This document shows positions 7,875-17,906 of a stretch of DNA of 64,000 nt, piece after piece. Under the pieces are notes generated by a model. The model made no database searches. It was not told where the DNA came from and worked only from the letters and a program-made list of their open reading frames with translations. Made by a program: the position numbers and the translations under genes. The DNA is taken from positions 1,736,001 to 1,800,000 of the forward strand of contig NZ_CP071060.1 in NCBI RefSeq assembly GCF_017161445.1. The letters are read 5' to 3'. This DNA comes from Niveibacterium microcysteis (lineage in GTDB: Bacteria > Pseudomonadota > Gammaproteobacteria > Burkholderiales > Rhodocyclaceae). Position 1 is the first letter of the stretch; every line of letters begins with the position of its first letter.

Positions 7875-9403
7875 TGTTCGGCTCCGGCGATCAGGCGGAA
7901 CACGTCGCGCTCTTGCGCGCCGGCCCCGTCGATTTCACCGACCTTGCGGCGGTCGCGCAGCACCGCAATGCGGTCGCTCACACGCAGCACCTCGGCCATC
8001 TCGGACGAAATGAACAGGATCGCAAGGCCTTTGCGGCACTGCGCCTTCACCATGTCCATGATCTCCAGCTTGGCCGCCACGTCAATGCCGCGTGTCGGTT
8101 CGTCGAGGATCAGCATCTTCGGTTCGGTGGCGAGCCAGCGCGCGAGCAGCGCCTTCTGCTGGTTGCCGCCAGAGAGTTGGCCGATCGGCTTTTCGGCGTC
8201 CGGTGTGCGCACACCGAGCTGCGCGATCAGGCGGTCGGCGATCTCGCGCTGCTTGCGCTTCGGGATGTAGCGGAAGATGCCGCGCCGCGCCTGCAGCGCG
8301 AGCACGATGTTCTCGCGGATCGACAGTTCGGCGACGATGCCCTCGGTCTTGCGGTCTTCCGGGCAGAAGCCGATGCCCGCGCGGATCGCATCGGCCGGGC
8401 TGCGGAACTGGCGCTTGGCGCCGCCGCAATCCACGCTGCCGGCGTCTGCACGGTCGATGCCGAACAGCAGGCGCGCGGTCTCGGTGCGGCCGGAGCCGAG
8501 CAGGCCACCGAGCCCCAGCACGCGGCCGGCGCGGAACTCCAGATCGAGCGGTTGCACCGCGCCACGCTTGCCGAGGCCGCGGGCGCTGAACAGCGGGGCG
8601 CCGGTGTCCTGCGCGGCGTGTTCGGCGCTGGCGTCTTCGGCGGGGCGCGCGAAGGCGCTTTCTTCAATCGCGCGGCCAACCATCTTTTCGATCAAGGCCA
8701 TGCGCGGCAGTTCGGCCGCGAGGTATTCGCCGACGAATTCGCCGTTGCGCAGCACGGTGATGCGGTCGGAGATCGCGTAGGTCTGATCGAGGAAATGCGT
8801 GACGAAGAGGATCGCGATACCGCGCGCCTTGAGCCCGCGCAGCGTATCGAACAGCCGCGCGACTTCGTCTTCGTCGAGGCTGGATGTCGGTTCATCGAGC
8901 ACCAGGATGCGTGCGTCGGTCGACAGCGCACGCGCAATCGCGACCATCTGCTGGATCGCGACCGGGTAGTGGCCAAGTGGCAGCGATACGTCGACATCGA
9001 CGTTCAACGCCTTCAGGGCGGCCACAGCGTCCTGCTGCATGTGCTTCCAGTTCACCATGCCGTGGCGCATCGGGAAGCGGCCGATGTAGATGTTCTCCGC
9101 CACTGAGAGATTCGGGCAGAGGTTGATTTCCTGATACACGGTGCTGATGCCCAACTGCTGAGCGTGCCCGACGCACTCGGGGTGCACGACCTCGTTGCCG
9201 AGGCGGATCTCGCCGGCGTCCGGCGCTTCTACGCCGGTCAGCACCTTGATGAGCGTGGATTTGCCCGCGCCGTTCTGCCCCATGAGGGCATGCACTTCGC
9301 CGGGAAAAAGGCGCAGCGCGGCTTTCGAGAGCGCATGAACGCCCGGAAAGCGTTTGTCGATGCCCTGCATTTCGAGCACCGGCTGTAAAGCGTTGACGAC
9401 CAT
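7871..9403 (-). CDS. ytfR: Sugar ABC transporter ATP-binding protein, YtfR type
   Basis: A 510-residue duplicated ATPase of the CUT2 class, which powers sugar import at the inner membrane. The N-terminal domain has Walker [11 protein letters not shown] near residue 42 and Walker B ILVLDEPTSSLD. Its signature motif region reads YPVAIQQMVAIARAL, without a textbook LSGGQ. The C-terminal domain has a degenerate Walker A (GLLGSGRTE) and a full [15 protein letters not shown] plus [11 protein letters not shown], the usual asymmetry of this family. It follows the binding-protein gene after 128 bp that contain two strong hairpins. AAGGGA lies upstream of the ATG. Confidence 0.92.
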   Translation of the reverse strand: MVVNALQPVLEMQGIDKRFPGVHALSKAALRLFPGEVHALMGQNGAGKSTLIKVLTGVEAPDAGEIRLGNEVVHPECVGHAQQLGISTVYQEINLCPNLSVAENIYIGRFPMRHGMVNWKHMQQDAVAALKALNVDVDVSLPLGHYPVAIQQMVAIARALSTDARILVLDEPTSSLDEDEVARLFDTLRGLKARGIAILFVTHFLDQTYAISDRITVLRNGEFVGEYLAAELPRMALIEKMVGRAIEESAFARPAEDASAEHAAQDTGAPLFSARGLGKRGAVQPLDLEFRAGRVLGLGGLLGSGRTETARLLFGIDRADAGSVDCGGAKRQFRSPADAIRAGIGFCPEDRKTEGIVAELSIRENIVLALQARRGIFRYIPKRKQREIADRLIAQLGVRTPDAEKPIGQLSGGNQQKALLARWLATEPKMLILDEPTRGIDVAAKLEIMDMVKAQCRKGLAILFISSEMAEVLRVSDRIAVLRDRRKVGEIDGAGAQERDVFRLIAGAEQ

Positions 9404-9454
9404 GACCGTCCCTTGCTGGAAAGGATTCCGTCGCGGGGCCCCGGCGGGCCACTA

Positions 9455-9520
9455 CCGCGGGGATGCCCCGCGGCGGAACCGGTTGCGCGTCAGCCGTCGC
9501 ACCGGGCGAGCCCGGTGCGA
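9455..9520 (-). promoter_or_regulatory. Two intercistronic hairpins between ytfQ and ytfR
   Basis: Two perfect inverted repeats lie just after the ytfQ stop. One is TCGCACCGGGC with GCCCGGTGCGA (11 bp, loop GA, 9497-9520). The other is CCGCGGGG with CCCCGCGG (8 bp, loop ATG, 9455-9473). Neither is followed by a T-tract, so they are not classic terminators. The layout resembles mRNA-stabilising structures after binding-protein genes such as malE, which keep the binding protein more abundant than the membrane subunits. That function is inferred. Confidence 0.65.
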
Positions 9521-9531
9521 TCAGGCGGGGC

Positions 9532-10491
9532 TCAATACTTGCGGTTCGGGAATTCCTTGGCCGCGACTTCCATCGGGAACACGCCTTCCTTCGTCACAAT
9601 GCGCTTGGGCAGTTGCTTCCCGGCAACCACGGCCTTTGCGGCTTCCATCAGCTGCGGGCCGAGCTGCGGGTTGCATTCAACCGTGACGTTGAGCTTGCCG
9701 GCAATCATCGCCTCAAACGCGCCCTTCACGGCGTCGATCGAGATGATGATGATGTCCTTACCCGGCTTGAGGCCAGCTTCTTCAATGGCCTGGATCGCGC
9801 CGATCGCCATGTCGTCGTTATGTGCGTAGAGCACGTTGATCTTCTTGCCCTCGGCCTTGAGGAAGGCTTCCATCACTTCCTTGCCCTTGGCGCGGGTGAA
9901 GTCGCCGGTTTGCGAGCGGATGATCTTGAAGCGCGGTTGGGCCTTGATCACTTCTTCGAAGCCGTTCTTGCGGTCGATCGCAGGGGCGGAGCCAACGGTG
10001 CCTTGCAGCTCGACGATGTTCACATCGCCCTGGCCCTTGTAGTTGTCGAGCAGCCATTTGCCTGCGCGGCGGCCTTCTTCAACAAAGTCCGAGCCAATGA
10101 AGGTGACGTACAGCGAATCGTCCTTCACGCTGACGGCGCGGTCGGTGAGGATCACCGGGATCTTCGCGGCCTTGGCTTCCTGCAGCACGGTTTCCCAGCC
10201 GCTCTCCACTACCGGCGAGAAGGCGATCACGTCGACCTTCTGCGCGATGTAGGAGCGGATCGCCTTGATCTGGTTCTCCTGTTTCTGCTGTGCATCGGAG
10301 AACTTGAGGTTGATGCCGGCTTCCTTGGCCGACTGCTTGATCGACTGCGTGTTGGCGGTGCGCCACTCGCTTTCTGCCCCCACCTGTGCAAAACCAAGCG
10401 TGATCTTCTTGTCCGCTGCCTGTACGCCGGCAGTTGCTGCGAGCAGCAAGCCACCCGCCAGCGTGAGGACACAACGTCTGCTGATGCTCAT
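9532..10491 (-). CDS. ytfQ: Periplasmic sugar-binding protein, YtfQ type (arabinose/galactofuranose importer)
   Basis: A 319-residue type I periplasmic binding protein with a signal peptide (MSISRRCVLTLAGGLLLAAT, cleavage after VQAA). It is very like E. coli YtfQ: GFAQVGAESEWR, DAQQKQENQIKAIRS, APAIDRKNGF, SGDFTRAKGKEVMEAF and YAHNDDM are all shared family stretches. YtfQ binds galactofuranose; paralogues in Shewanella (AraU) bind arabinose. Placement directly after araA suggests L-arabinose, probably the furanose form (inference). The start at 10491 has an ideal AAAGGAG 8 nt upstream; longer in-frame starts enter the araA region. A 158-bp gap separates it from araA. Confidence 0.92.
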   Translation of the reverse strand: MSISRRCVLTLAGGLLLAATAGVQAADKKITLGFAQVGAESEWRTANTQSIKQSAKEAGINLKFSDAQQKQENQIKAIRSYIAQKVDVIAFSPVVESGWETVLQEAKAAKIPVILTDRAVSVKDDSLYVTFIGSDFVEEGRRAGKWLLDNYKGQGDVNIVELQGTVGSAPAIDRKNGFEEVIKAQPRFKIIRSQTGDFTRAKGKEVMEAFLKAEGKKINVLYAHNDDMAIGAIQAIEEAGLKPGKDIIIISIDAVKGAFEAMIAGKLNVTVECNPQLGPQLMEAAKAVVAGKQLPKRIVTKEGVFPMEVAAKEFPNRKY

Positions 10492-10649
10492 CTTCTTGTC
10501 TCCTTTGGTGTTTGGGGCCTTTTTGGCGGGGCTCCGACCGCGTGTGCCTGTGTTTCCTGCTCCGGTCTTGCGGCGCTCTTTGGCGCCTTGTGTGATTTGA
10601 AATGCGCAGCCGCTGGACGCGGCATTCAACCAGTCAATCTTCGGGTGAC

Positions 10650-12152
10650 TTAGTGCTTTAAAGCATAGGCCAGCTCGTTCCACCGAATTTCGTTACGGAA
10701 GGCTTCGATGCGCGTGTCGCGGCCGATCTGCAGGAACTCGATGTCGAGCATGTCGGCGAAGATGCGCAGCGTGTCGGCATCCAGCGCCTGCGTGAATACG
10801 GCGTGGTGCGCGCCGCCCGCGTGGATCCACGCTTCGGCCGACACCGCGAGGCTCGGCAGTGCCTTCCACACCGCACGCGCGGTGGGCAGCTTGGGCAGAT
10901 CGTGCGGCGGGTCGATGACATCGAGCTCGCTGACGATCAGGCGGAAGCGGTTGCCCATGTCGATCAGGCTCGCGTTCACCGCCGGGCCGGCCTTGGCGTT
11001 GAAAATGAGGCGCGCCGGGTCATCCTTCTTGCCGATCGACAGCGGCAGCACGTCGAGCTTTGGCTTCATGTCGCCGGCGATCGAGGGGCAGACCTCCAGC
11101 ATGTGCGAGCCGACGACGAGGTCGCCCGACATCGCGAAATCGTAGGTGTAGTCCTCCATGAACGAGGCGCCGCCCGGCAGGCCTTCGCTCATGAACTTAA
11201 GCGTGTGCAGCAGCGCGGAGGTCTTCCAGTCGCCTTCGGCACCGAAGCCGTAACCCTGCTGCATCAAGCGCTGCACCGCGAGGCCTGGCAGCTGCACGAG
11301 GCCGTGCAGGTTCTCGAAGGTGGTGGTGAAAGCGCCGAACTTGCCGCGTTCGAGGAAGTTCTTGATGCCCAGCTCGATGCGCGCGGCTTCCAGCAGGTTG
11401 ACGCGTTTCTCGCCGCCCGCGCGCACGTTGTCGGCCAGCGTGTAGCTCGTTTCGTATTCATCCACCAGCGCCTTCAGGGCGCTGTCTTCGACCGCCTCGA
11501 TGTCTTTCACGAGGTCGCCCATGCCGTAGCCATCGACCGCGTAGCCGAACTTGATCTGCGCCTCGACCTTGTCGCCCTCGGTGACCGCCACGTCACGCAT
11601 GTTGTCGCCGAAGCGCGCCACCTTGAGTTGGCGCATGTCGTGCACCGCTGCGGCCACGCGAATCCAGCGGCCCAGCTTGGCCTGCGCGGCAGGGTCTTGC
11701 CAGTGGCCGACCACCACCTCGTAGCTCTTGCGCATGCGTGCGCCGATGAAGCCGAACTCGCGGCCGCCGTGCGCGGTCTGGTTCAGGTTCATGAAGTTCA
11801 TGTCCATCGTCGCCCAGGGCACCGATGCGTTGAATTGCGTGTGGAACTGCATCCACGGCTTGTTGAGCGCCTGAAGGCCGGCGATCCACATCTTGGCGGG
11901 CGAGAAGGTGTGCATCCAGGTAATCAGGCCGACGCAGTCCGGCGCGTTGTTCGCTTCACGGCAGACGGCGAGGATTTCTTCCGCGCTCTTCACGGTGGGC
12001 TTGAGCACGAGTTTGAGCGGCAGGCCGGCTTCGGCGTTGAGGCCGGCGACCAGCTTCGTGGCGTTGTCCGAAACCTGTTGCAGCGTCTTCGGGCCGTACA
12101 GGAACTGGCTGCCGACGACGAACCAGACTTCGAGTTGTTTGTAGCGTTCCAC
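10650..12152 (-). CDS. araA: L-arabinose isomerase
   Basis: A 500-residue enzyme that converts L-arabinose to L-ribulose, the first step of the bacterial pathway. Length and sequence match the AraA family: start [34 protein letters not shown] near 95, the catalytic/metal region with [16 protein letters not shown] near 308, and METAL-ligand residues in EDYTYDF and HMLEVCPSI. The protein ends [10 protein letters not shown]. The start is GTG at 12152, with AAGGA 6 nt upstream. It is third in the operon after araB and araD, an order araBDA that differs from the E. coli araBAD order. Cytoplasmic, Mn2+ dependent in the family. Confidence 0.97.
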   Translation of the reverse strand: MERYKQLEVWFVVGSQFLYGPKTLQQVSDNATKLVAGLNAEAGLPLKLVLKPTVKSAEEILAVCREANNAPDCVGLITWMHTFSPAKMWIAGLQALNKPWMQFHTQFNASVPWATMDMNFMNLNQTAHGGREFGFIGARMRKSYEVVVGHWQDPAAQAKLGRWIRVAAAVHDMRQLKVARFGDNMRDVAVTEGDKVEAQIKFGYAVDGYGMGDLVKDIEAVEDSALKALVDEYETSYTLADNVRAGGEKRVNLLEAARIELGIKNFLERGKFGAFTTTFENLHGLVQLPGLAVQRLMQQGYGFGAEGDWKTSALLHTLKFMSEGLPGGASFMEDYTYDFAMSGDLVVGSHMLEVCPSIAGDMKPKLDVLPLSIGKKDDPARLIFNAKAGPAVNASLIDMGNRFRLIVSELDVIDPPHDLPKLPTARAVWKALPSLAVSAEAWIHAGGAHHAVFTQALDADTLRIFADMLDIEFLQIGRDTRIEAFRNEIRWNELAYALKH

Positions 12153-12182
12153 GGTATGTCCTTCCTTGGATGGATGCGTGCG

Positions 12183-12881
12183 TCAGCCCCGGCCCTGGCC
12201 GTAGTAGGCCTTGGCGCCGTGCTTGCGCAGGTAGTGTTTGTCGAGCAGGTAGTCGGCGATCGGCCCCTGCCGTGGATTCAGTGAGAGCGTCAGCAGCGCC
12301 ATGCGCGCGACCTCTTCGAGCACCACCGCGTTATGCACCGCGTCATCCGCCGACTTGCCCCAGGCAAAGGGCGCGTGTTCGGACACGAGGATGCCGGGCA
12401 TCGCGAGCGGGCTGCGTTCGCCCAGCGTCTCGATGATCACGCTGCCGGTGTTCAGCTCGTATTCGCTCTCGACCTCGGCGTTGCTGAGCGGCCGCGTGCA
12501 GGGGATCTCGCCATGGAAGTAGTCGGCATGCGTGGTGCCGAAGGCCGGTATCGGCTTGTGCGCCTGCGCCCATGCGGTGGCATGGGTGGAGTGCGTGTGC
12601 ACGATGCCGCCGATTTCGGGATAACGCCGGTACAGGGCCAGATGCGTCGGCGTGTCGGACGACGGGCGCAGCTCGCCTTCGACCTTTTCGCCGCTCAAGC
12701 TCAGCACCACGATATCGCGGGTGGTCATGTGCTCATAGGCCACGCCGGAGGGCTTGATCGCAACCAGGCCGCGCTCGCGATCCACGCCGCTGACGTTGCC
12801 CCAGGTGAAGGTGACCAGGCCGTGGCGGGGCAGGGCGAGGTTGGCTTCGAGTACCGCTTCGCGGAGGGCGAGGGTCGACAT
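12183..12881 (-). CDS. araD: L-ribulose-5-phosphate 4-epimerase
   Basis: A 232-residue class II aldolase-fold epimerase that converts L-ribulose 5-phosphate to D-xylulose 5-phosphate, feeding the pentose phosphate pathway. Visible are TWGNVSG and KPSG (phosphate binding), [11 protein letters not shown] (Zn2+ ligands) and the later Zn2+ ligand in SEHAPFAWG. The length matches E. coli AraD (231). The start ATG at 12881 shares one base with the araB stop (TGATG). The frame extends much farther upstream inside araB, but that part is a shadow of araB and is rejected. Confidence 0.97.
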   Translation of the reverse strand: MSTLALREAVLEANLALPRHGLVTFTWGNVSGVDRERGLVAIKPSGVAYEHMTTRDIVVLSLSGEKVEGELRPSSDTPTHLALYRRYPEIGGIVHTHSTHATAWAQAHKPIPAFGTTHADYFHGEIPCTRPLSNAEVESEYELNTGSVIIETLGERSPLAMPGILVSEHAPFAWGKSADDAVHNAVVLEEVARMALLTLSLNPRQGPIADYLLDKHYLRKHGAKAYYGQGRG

Positions 12882-14566
12882 CAGTGGATCTCCGCCGCGA
12901 AGAGCGGTTCGCCGACCTTGGCCCATTCGAGGTAGCGCTGGTACAGCGCGTCGAACTTGCCGGTGCGTGCTGCATCGGGCGTGAAGGTGCGTTCGATGCG
13001 GCTGGCCATCTTCTGCTGCGCGGCTTCCACCGTACCGTAGGTGCCGGCTGCGACGGCCGCGAAGATTGCGGCGCCCAGCGCACAGCATTGATCCGACGCA
13101 ACCACGTCGATCGGTCGCTGCATCACATCGGCGCAGACCTGCATCACCGTCGGCGCCTTGCGCGCGATACCGCCCATCGCGAGCACGCTGTTCACGGCGA
13201 CTTTCTGGTCGATGAAGCATTCCATGATCGCGCGGGCGCCGAAGGCTGTTGAGGCGATGAGGCCGCCGAACAATGCGGGCGCATCGGTGCCGAGGTTGAT
13301 GTCGGTGATGACGCCCTTGAGGCGTTGATTCGCGAAGGGCGTGCGGCGGCCGTTGAACCAGTCCAGCACCACCGGCAGGTGATCCAGATCCTGCGAGGCG
13401 GCCCAGGCCTCGGCGAGCGCCGGGATCAACTGTGCCTGCGCCTCGGCCAGCGGACCGGCGAGCGACGGGTTGTGTTTGGCAGCGAATTCGAGCGGCCAGC
13501 CGAGCAGGCGCGCGTACCAGGCGTAGATGTCACCAAAGGCGGACTGGCCCGCTTCGAGGCCGATCTTGCCGGGCAGCACACTGCCATCGACCTGGCCGCA
13601 GATGCCGGCGATGGCGCGCTCGCCAATCGTGGCGGCGTCCGCCATCAGGATGTCGCAGGTAGAGGTGCCGATCACCTTGACCAGCGTGTGCGGGCCGGCA
13701 CCGCCACCGACCGCACCCATGTGGCAGTCGAAGGCGCCGCCCGAGATGATCACCGTATCGGGCAGGTTGAGCTTCTCGGCCCACTCCGGGGTGATTCGGC
13801 CGACCGGGCGTTCCGCCGTCCAGGTGTCGGCAAACATCGGGTACTGCAGCGCTTCGAAGAGTTTCGGATCGAGCGCTTCGATGAAACCGCGTTCGGGCAG
13901 GCCACCCCATTCCGGGTGCCAAAGACTCTTGTGGCCGGCGGCGCAGCGGCCACGGCGAATGTCCTGCGGACGGGTGGTGCCCGAGAGCAGGGCAGGCACC
14001 CAGTCGGCCAGTTCAACCCAGCTTACCGCTGCGCGGCGTACGCGCTCGTCCGCCGCGGTGACATGCAGGATCTTGGCCCAGAACCATTCCGAGGAATACA
14101 CACCGCCGATGTAGCGGGTGTAGTCACGGAACTGGCCGCTGCGCGCCAGCGCGTTGATCGCTTCGGCTTCGTCGATCGCGGTGTGGTCCTTCCACAGCAC
14201 GAACATCGCATTCGGGTTGTCGGCGAAGTCCGGATGCAGCGCCAGCACATGGCCGGCTGCGTCCACCGGCGCCGGCGTTGAGCCGGTGGAATCCACACCG
14301 ATGCCGACCACCGCGGCGCGTTGCTCGGCGCTGAGTTGGGCGACAACTTCGCGCACCGCTGCCTGCATCGACTCCATGTAATCAAGCGGGTGGTGGCGAA
14401 ACTGGTTGCGCACCGGGTCGCAGAACTCGCCGCGCTTCCAGCGTGGATACCAGGCGACATGGGTGGCCAGCTCTGCGCCGTCGCCGCAGCGCACCGCCAG
14501 CGCACGCACTGAGTCACTGCCGAAATCGAGGCCAATCGCGATGGCGCTTGAAGGGCTTGCTTGCAC
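12881..14566 (-). CDS. araB: L-ribulokinase
   Basis: A 561-residue FGGY-family carbohydrate kinase that phosphorylates L-ribulose with ATP. The N-terminal phosphate loop is [26 protein letters not shown] follows near 100, and the C-terminal ATP-binding region includes [16 protein letters not shown] and MGGIARKAP. Length is close to the E. coli enzyme (566). The start chosen is GTG at 14566: GGAG lies 9 nt upstream and the encoded protein begins [17 protein letters not shown]; the longer frame to 14605 crosses the predicted leader. It is the first gene of the arabinose operon, 45-50 nt from the predicted AraC-dependent transcription start. Confidence 0.96.
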   Translation of the reverse strand: MQASPSSAIAIGLDFGSDSVRALAVRCGDGAELATHVAWYPRWKRGEFCDPVRNQFRHHPLDYMESMQAAVREVVAQLSAEQRAAVVGIGVDSTGSTPAPVDAAGHVLALHPDFADNPNAMFVLWKDHTAIDEAEAINALARSGQFRDYTRYIGGVYSSEWFWAKILHVTAADERVRRAAVSWVELADWVPALLSGTTRPQDIRRGRCAAGHKSLWHPEWGGLPERGFIEALDPKLFEALQYPMFADTWTAERPVGRITPEWAEKLNLPDTVIISGGAFDCHMGAVGGGAGPHTLVKVIGTSTCDILMADAATIGERAIAGICGQVDGSVLPGKIGLEAGQSAFGDIYAWYARLLGWPLEFAAKHNPSLAGPLAEAQAQLIPALAEAWAASQDLDHLPVVLDWFNGRRTPFANQRLKGVITDINLGTDAPALFGGLIASTAFGARAIMECFIDQKVAVNSVLAMGGIARKAPTVMQVCADVMQRPIDVVASDQCCALGAAIFAAVAAGTYGTVEAAQQKMASRIERTFTPDAARTGKFDALYQRYLEWAKVGEPLFAAEIH

Positions 14567-14616
14567 GAATCGAATCTCCAGACAGCGGCATCGCGTTGAT
14601 GCCATCGATGTGGCGA

Positions 14617-14647
14617 ACCTTAGGAGTTCGAGTCAGAGGGGTGTCAG
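14617..14647 (-). promoter_or_regulatory. Predicted araB promoter
   Basis: On the minus strand, CTGACA (-35, 14647-14642) is separated by 19 nt from TAAGGT (-10, 14622-14617). The -35 overlaps the end of the proximal AraC half-site, as I2 overlaps the -35 of E. coli pBAD (CTGACG). The poor -10 (T, A and final T only) fits an activator-dependent promoter. Confidence 0.6.
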
Positions 14648-14681
14648 GAGGGGGCGGCTGGCTTCATGCACTTTTCGGCTA
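14644..14681 (-). promoter_or_regulatory. Tandem AraC half-sites (I1-I2-like)
   Basis: Against the known AraC half-site TAGC-N7-TCCATA, the minus strand reads TAGC-N7-TGCATG at 14681-14665 (8 of 10) and CAGC-N7-TCCTGA at 14660-14644 (7 of 10). The two direct repeats are spaced exactly 21 bp with a 4-bp gap, as in E. coli araI1-I2. The second ends CCTGA like E. coli I2 and abuts the -35. Confidence 0.65.
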
Positions 14682-14737
14682 TGACCCCGAATGTTGCGGC
14701 GCAGTAAATGGATGGACTGACTGAGTTCTGTCGTAGT

Positions 14738-14754
14738 TATGGACAAAACGGCTG
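14738..14754 (-). promoter_or_regulatory. Upstream AraC half-site, possible operator
   Basis: The minus strand reads CAGC-N7-TCCATA, 9 of 10 positions of the AraC consensus and the best match in the region. It lies 73 bp centre to centre (about seven helical turns) from the I1-like site. It may be a looping operator or a site for the divergent chvE operon. Confidence 0.5.
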
Positions 14755-15212
14755 AGTCCGCCTGTTTGGTCTTGCAGAGCCTTTTATGGGTCGATCATCG
14801 GGACTTATGATCCGTTCCGCGTCGTCGAGCAGCCTTGAGGTGGGGAGTCAAGTTGGTCTTCAAGGCAAGTAAATGCAAGGTTTGGCGTGCATTTCTGTGT
14901 TTCGGGTTGGACTGGCCTGTGCGTGCTGGCCGACGCGAAATCGGGCGGTTCAGTGGGTGCATTTCACGCAAAACACTGGATGCAAGGGCGCCCGAACAGT
15001 TGTGCTCGGTGCTGTTTTATGGATTTTTGTGTGGAACGCGGGGTGCGCCGATATGGACGAATGGCGGGCCCCGGATGTGGAGAGAGTCACTACCGGGGGC
15101 GGTAGTGATGCAGGAGGCGGCAGGCCGAACCGGCTGCCGGACAAGGGGGCGTGGCGCACCGCAGAAGAGCGGGGGCTGCACTCCGGACACAAACAAGACA
15201 GGAGACGAGAAG
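14755..15212 (+). promoter_or_regulatory. Leader/promoter region of the chvE-gguAB-araC operon
   Basis: This non-coding stretch precedes the ChvE gene. A TATGAT (14806-14811) is a possible -10 with no good -35. At 15087-15108 there is a 9-bp inverted repeat, TCACTACCG and CGGTAGTGA around GGGG, and at 15118-15139 a 6-bp one (CGGCAG, CTGCCG). I found no second AraC tandem site on the plus strand. The open frame upstream of 15213 lacks family similarity. Confidence 0.4.
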
Positions 15213-16277
15213 ATGCAACGCAGAACTGCTTTGGCGACCGCGCTGGCCTTGGCCGCAGCCGCCTACATGCCCGTACTGAGCGCGGCCGACAAAGGCTTGG
15301 TGGGGATCTCGATGCCGACCAAGTCCTCGGCACGCTGGATCGCCGACGGCAACAACATGGTCAAGGTCTTCCAGAGCCGCGGCTACAAGACCGACCTGCA
15401 GTACGCAGACGACGACATCCCGAACCAGCTCGCGCAGATCGAGAACATGGTCACCAAGGGCGTCAAGGTGCTGGTGATCGCGTCGATCGACGGCACCACG
15501 CTGACCGATGTGCTGCAGAAGGCGCACGACAAGGGCGTCAAGGTCATCGCCTATGACCGCCTGATCAAGAACTCGAAGAACGTCGACTACTACACCACCT
15601 TCGACAACTTCCAGGTCGGCGTGATCCAGGCGCAGTCGCTCGAGAACGCGCTGGGTCTGAAGCAGGGCAAGGGCCCATTCAACATCGAGCTGTTTGGCGG
15701 CTCGCCGGATGACAACAACGCCTTCTTCTTCTACAACGGCGCGATGTCGGTGTTCGACCCCTACATCAAGAGCGGCAAGCTCGTGGTGCGCTCCAAGCAG
15801 ATGGGCATGGACAAGGTTTCGACGCTCCGCTGGGACGGCGCTGTTGCGCAGGCGCGCATGGACAACCTGCTGTCGGCCTTCTACACGAAGGACAAAGTCA
15901 ACGCGGTGCTGTCACCGTATGACGGTCTGTCGATCGGCATCCTCTCCTCCCTGAAGGGTGTTGGCTATGGCACGGCCGGTCAGCCCTGGCCGTACGTCAG
16001 CGGCCAGGATGCGGAGATCCCGTCGGTCAAGTCGATCCTGCGCGGCGAGCAGTACTCCACCGTGTTCAAGGACACGCGTGAGCTCGCGAAGGTCACGGCC
16101 GACCTGGTCGACGCGGTGCTGCAGGGCAAGCAGCCGGTGATCAACGACACCAAGACCTACAACAACGGCGTGAAGGTCGTGCCGTCCTACCTGCTCAAGC
16201 CGGTTGCCGTCGACAAGACCAACTACAAGCAGGTGCTGGTGGATAGCGGCTACTACACCGCCGACCAGCTGAAGTAA
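15213..16277 (+). CDS. chvE: ChvE-type multiple-sugar periplasmic binding protein
   Basis: A 354-residue type I binding protein with a signal peptide ([19 protein letters not shown], cleavage after LSAA). It closely follows the ChvE/MmsA-system pattern: [20 protein letters not shown] at the mature start, [53 protein letters not shown] and [15 protein letters not shown]. ChvE binds several aldoses including arabinose, xylose, glucose and galactose. AGGAG lies 8 nt before the ATG. It is first in the operon with gguA and gguB, followed by araC, so it is a second, different arabinose importer beside the YtfQ type. Confidence 0.95.
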   Translation: MQRRTALATALALAAAAYMPVLSAADKGLVGISMPTKSSARWIADGNNMVKVFQSRGYKTDLQYADDDIPNQLAQIENMVTKGVKVLVIASIDGTTLTDVLQKAHDKGVKVIAYDRLIKNSKNVDYYTTFDNFQVGVIQAQSLENALGLKQGKGPFNIELFGGSPDDNNAFFFYNGAMSVFDPYIKSGKLVVRSKQMGMDKVSTLRWDGAVAQARMDNLLSAFYTKDKVNAVLSPYDGLSIGILSSLKGVGYGTAGQPWPYVSGQDAEIPSVKSILRGEQYSTVFKDTRELAKVTADLVDAVLQGKQPVINDTKTYNNGVKVVPSYLLKPVAVDKTNYKQVLVDSGYYTADQLK

Positions 16278-16364
16278 GCCGGATGCGGTGCCGCGCGGTG
16301 CGGCACCGCTGCGTTTGAAACCGAGTGGGCGGTGCGCCGCACGCCCGGTAATCGGAGGAGCAGA

Positions 16365-17897
16365 GTGGAATCCATCCTCGAGATGCGCGGCATCACCAAG
16401 CGCTTTCCGGGCGTGGTTGCGCTGAAGGACGTGAACCTCGCGGTGCGAGCCGGCGAGATCCACGCGATCGTCGGCGAGAACGGCGCGGGCAAGTCGACGC
16501 TGATGAAGGTGCTCAGCGGCGTGTACCCCTACGGCAGCTACGAAGGAACGATCCGCTTCGAAGGGCGGGAACAGCGCTTCGAATCGATCGGCGACAGCGA
16601 AGAACAGGGCATCATCATCATCCACCAGGAACTGGCGCTGGTGCCGATGCTGTCGATCGCCGAGAACATCTTTCTTGGCAACGAACAATCACGTCGCGGC
16701 ATCATCGACGAGGCACAGACACATCGCCGCACGGTCGAGCTGCTCGCGAAAGTAGGGCTCTCGGAGTCGCCGGATACGCCGGTCGGAGACCTGGGCGTCG
16801 GCAAGCAGCAGCTGGTTGAGATCGCGAAGGCGCTCTCCAAGCGTGTGAAGCTCCTGATCCTCGACGAACCGACGGCGAGCCTGAACGAGAACGACAGCCA
16901 GGCGCTGCTCGACCTGCTGCTGGAGTTCCAGTCGCAAGGCATCACCAGCATCCTGATCTCGCACAAGCTCAACGAAGTCTCGCGCGTCGCCGACACCATC
17001 ACCGTGCTGCGCGACGGCTCAACGGTCACCTCACTCGACTGCAGCGGCGGGCCTGCCAGCGAGGATGTGATCATCCGCAACATGGTCGGCCGCGAGATGG
17101 CCGATCGCTACCCGCCGCGCACGCCGAATATCGGCGATGTCGTGTTCGAGGTGCGTGACTGGACCGTGATGCATCCGCTGCACCGCGAGCGCGAGGTCAC
17201 CAAGGGTGTCAGCTTGAACGTGCGCCGCGGCGAGATCGTCGGTATCGCCGGCCTGATGGGCGCGGGGCGCACCGAATTTGCAATGAGCCTGTTCGGCCGC
17301 TCATACGGCCGGCATGTGAAGGGCAACGCCTTCCTGAAGGGCGCGCAGATCGACGTCAGCAGCGTCGAGCGTGCGGTGCATAACGGTCTGGCCTACGTCA
17401 CCGAAGACCGCAAGGGCTACGGCCTGGTGCTCGAGAACGAGATCCAGCACAACATCTCGCTGGCACACCTGAAGGGTGTCGCCGCGCGTGGGGTCATCGA
17501 CGTTGGCCGCGAGTTCTCGGTCGCCACCGAGTACCGCCGCAAGATGCGCATCCGCAGCGCGGACGTGTTTCAGCACGTTGGCAACCTGTCGGGCGGCAAC
17601 CAGCAGAAGGTCGTGCTCTCGAAGTGGCTGTTCTCGGAGCCCGAAGTGCTGATCCTCGACGAGCCGACTCGCGGCATCGACGTTGGCGCGAAGTTCGAGA
17701 TCTACAGTCTGATGGCGCAACTGGCGGCCGAGGGCAAATGCATCATCCTGATCTCGTCCGAAATGCCCGAACTGCTGGGCATGAGCGACCGGATCTATGT
17801 GATGAATGAAGGTGCTTTCGTGGCCGAAATGCCGGCCGCCGAAGCGAGCCAGGAAAAAATCATGCGGGCCATCGTCACGGCCGGCAAAGAAGGCTGA
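16365..17897 (+). CDS. gguA: Multiple-sugar ABC importer ATP-binding protein (GguA/MmsA type)
   Basis: A 510-residue duplicated CUT2 ATPase. The N-terminal half has Walker [20 protein letters not shown], which continues YGSYEGTI as in GguA, and [15 protein letters not shown]. The C-terminal half has the degenerate [32 protein letters not shown] and [14 protein letters not shown]. The start is GTG at 16365 ([14 protein letters not shown]), with GGAGGAG 4 nt upstream; the frame extends 11 codons further without support. It energises import of sugars delivered by the ChvE-type protein. Confidence 0.95.
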   Translation: MESILEMRGITKRFPGVVALKDVNLAVRAGEIHAIVGENGAGKSTLMKVLSGVYPYGSYEGTIRFEGREQRFESIGDSEEQGIIIIHQELALVPMLSIAENIFLGNEQSRRGIIDEAQTHRRTVELLAKVGLSESPDTPVGDLGVGKQQLVEIAKALSKRVKLLILDEPTASLNENDSQALLDLLLEFQSQGITSILISHKLNEVSRVADTITVLRDGSTVTSLDCSGGPASEDVIIRNMVGREMADRYPPRTPNIGDVVFEVRDWTVMHPLHREREVTKGVSLNVRRGEIVGIAGLMGAGRTEFAMSLFGRSYGRHVKGNAFLKGAQIDVSSVERAVHNGLAYVTEDRKGYGLVLENEIQHNISLAHLKGVAARGVIDVGREFSVATEYRRKMRIRSADVFQHVGNLSGGNQQKVVLSKWLFSEPEVLILDEPTRGIDVGAKFEIYSLMAQLAAEGKCIILISSEMPELLGMSDRIYVMNEGAFVAEMPAAEASQEKIMRAIVTAGKEG

Positions 17898-17906
17898 AGT
17901 CGGGAA

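Noticed and set aside
14755..15212. A second tandem AraC site facing the chvE operon
   Set aside because: No plus-strand match to TAGC-N7-TCCATA better than chance was found in this stretch.
14835..15212. An N-terminal extension of the ChvE-type protein (126 more residues)
   Set aside because: It would bury the signal peptide; the ATG at 15213 has an ideal AGGAG and starts with a signal sequence.
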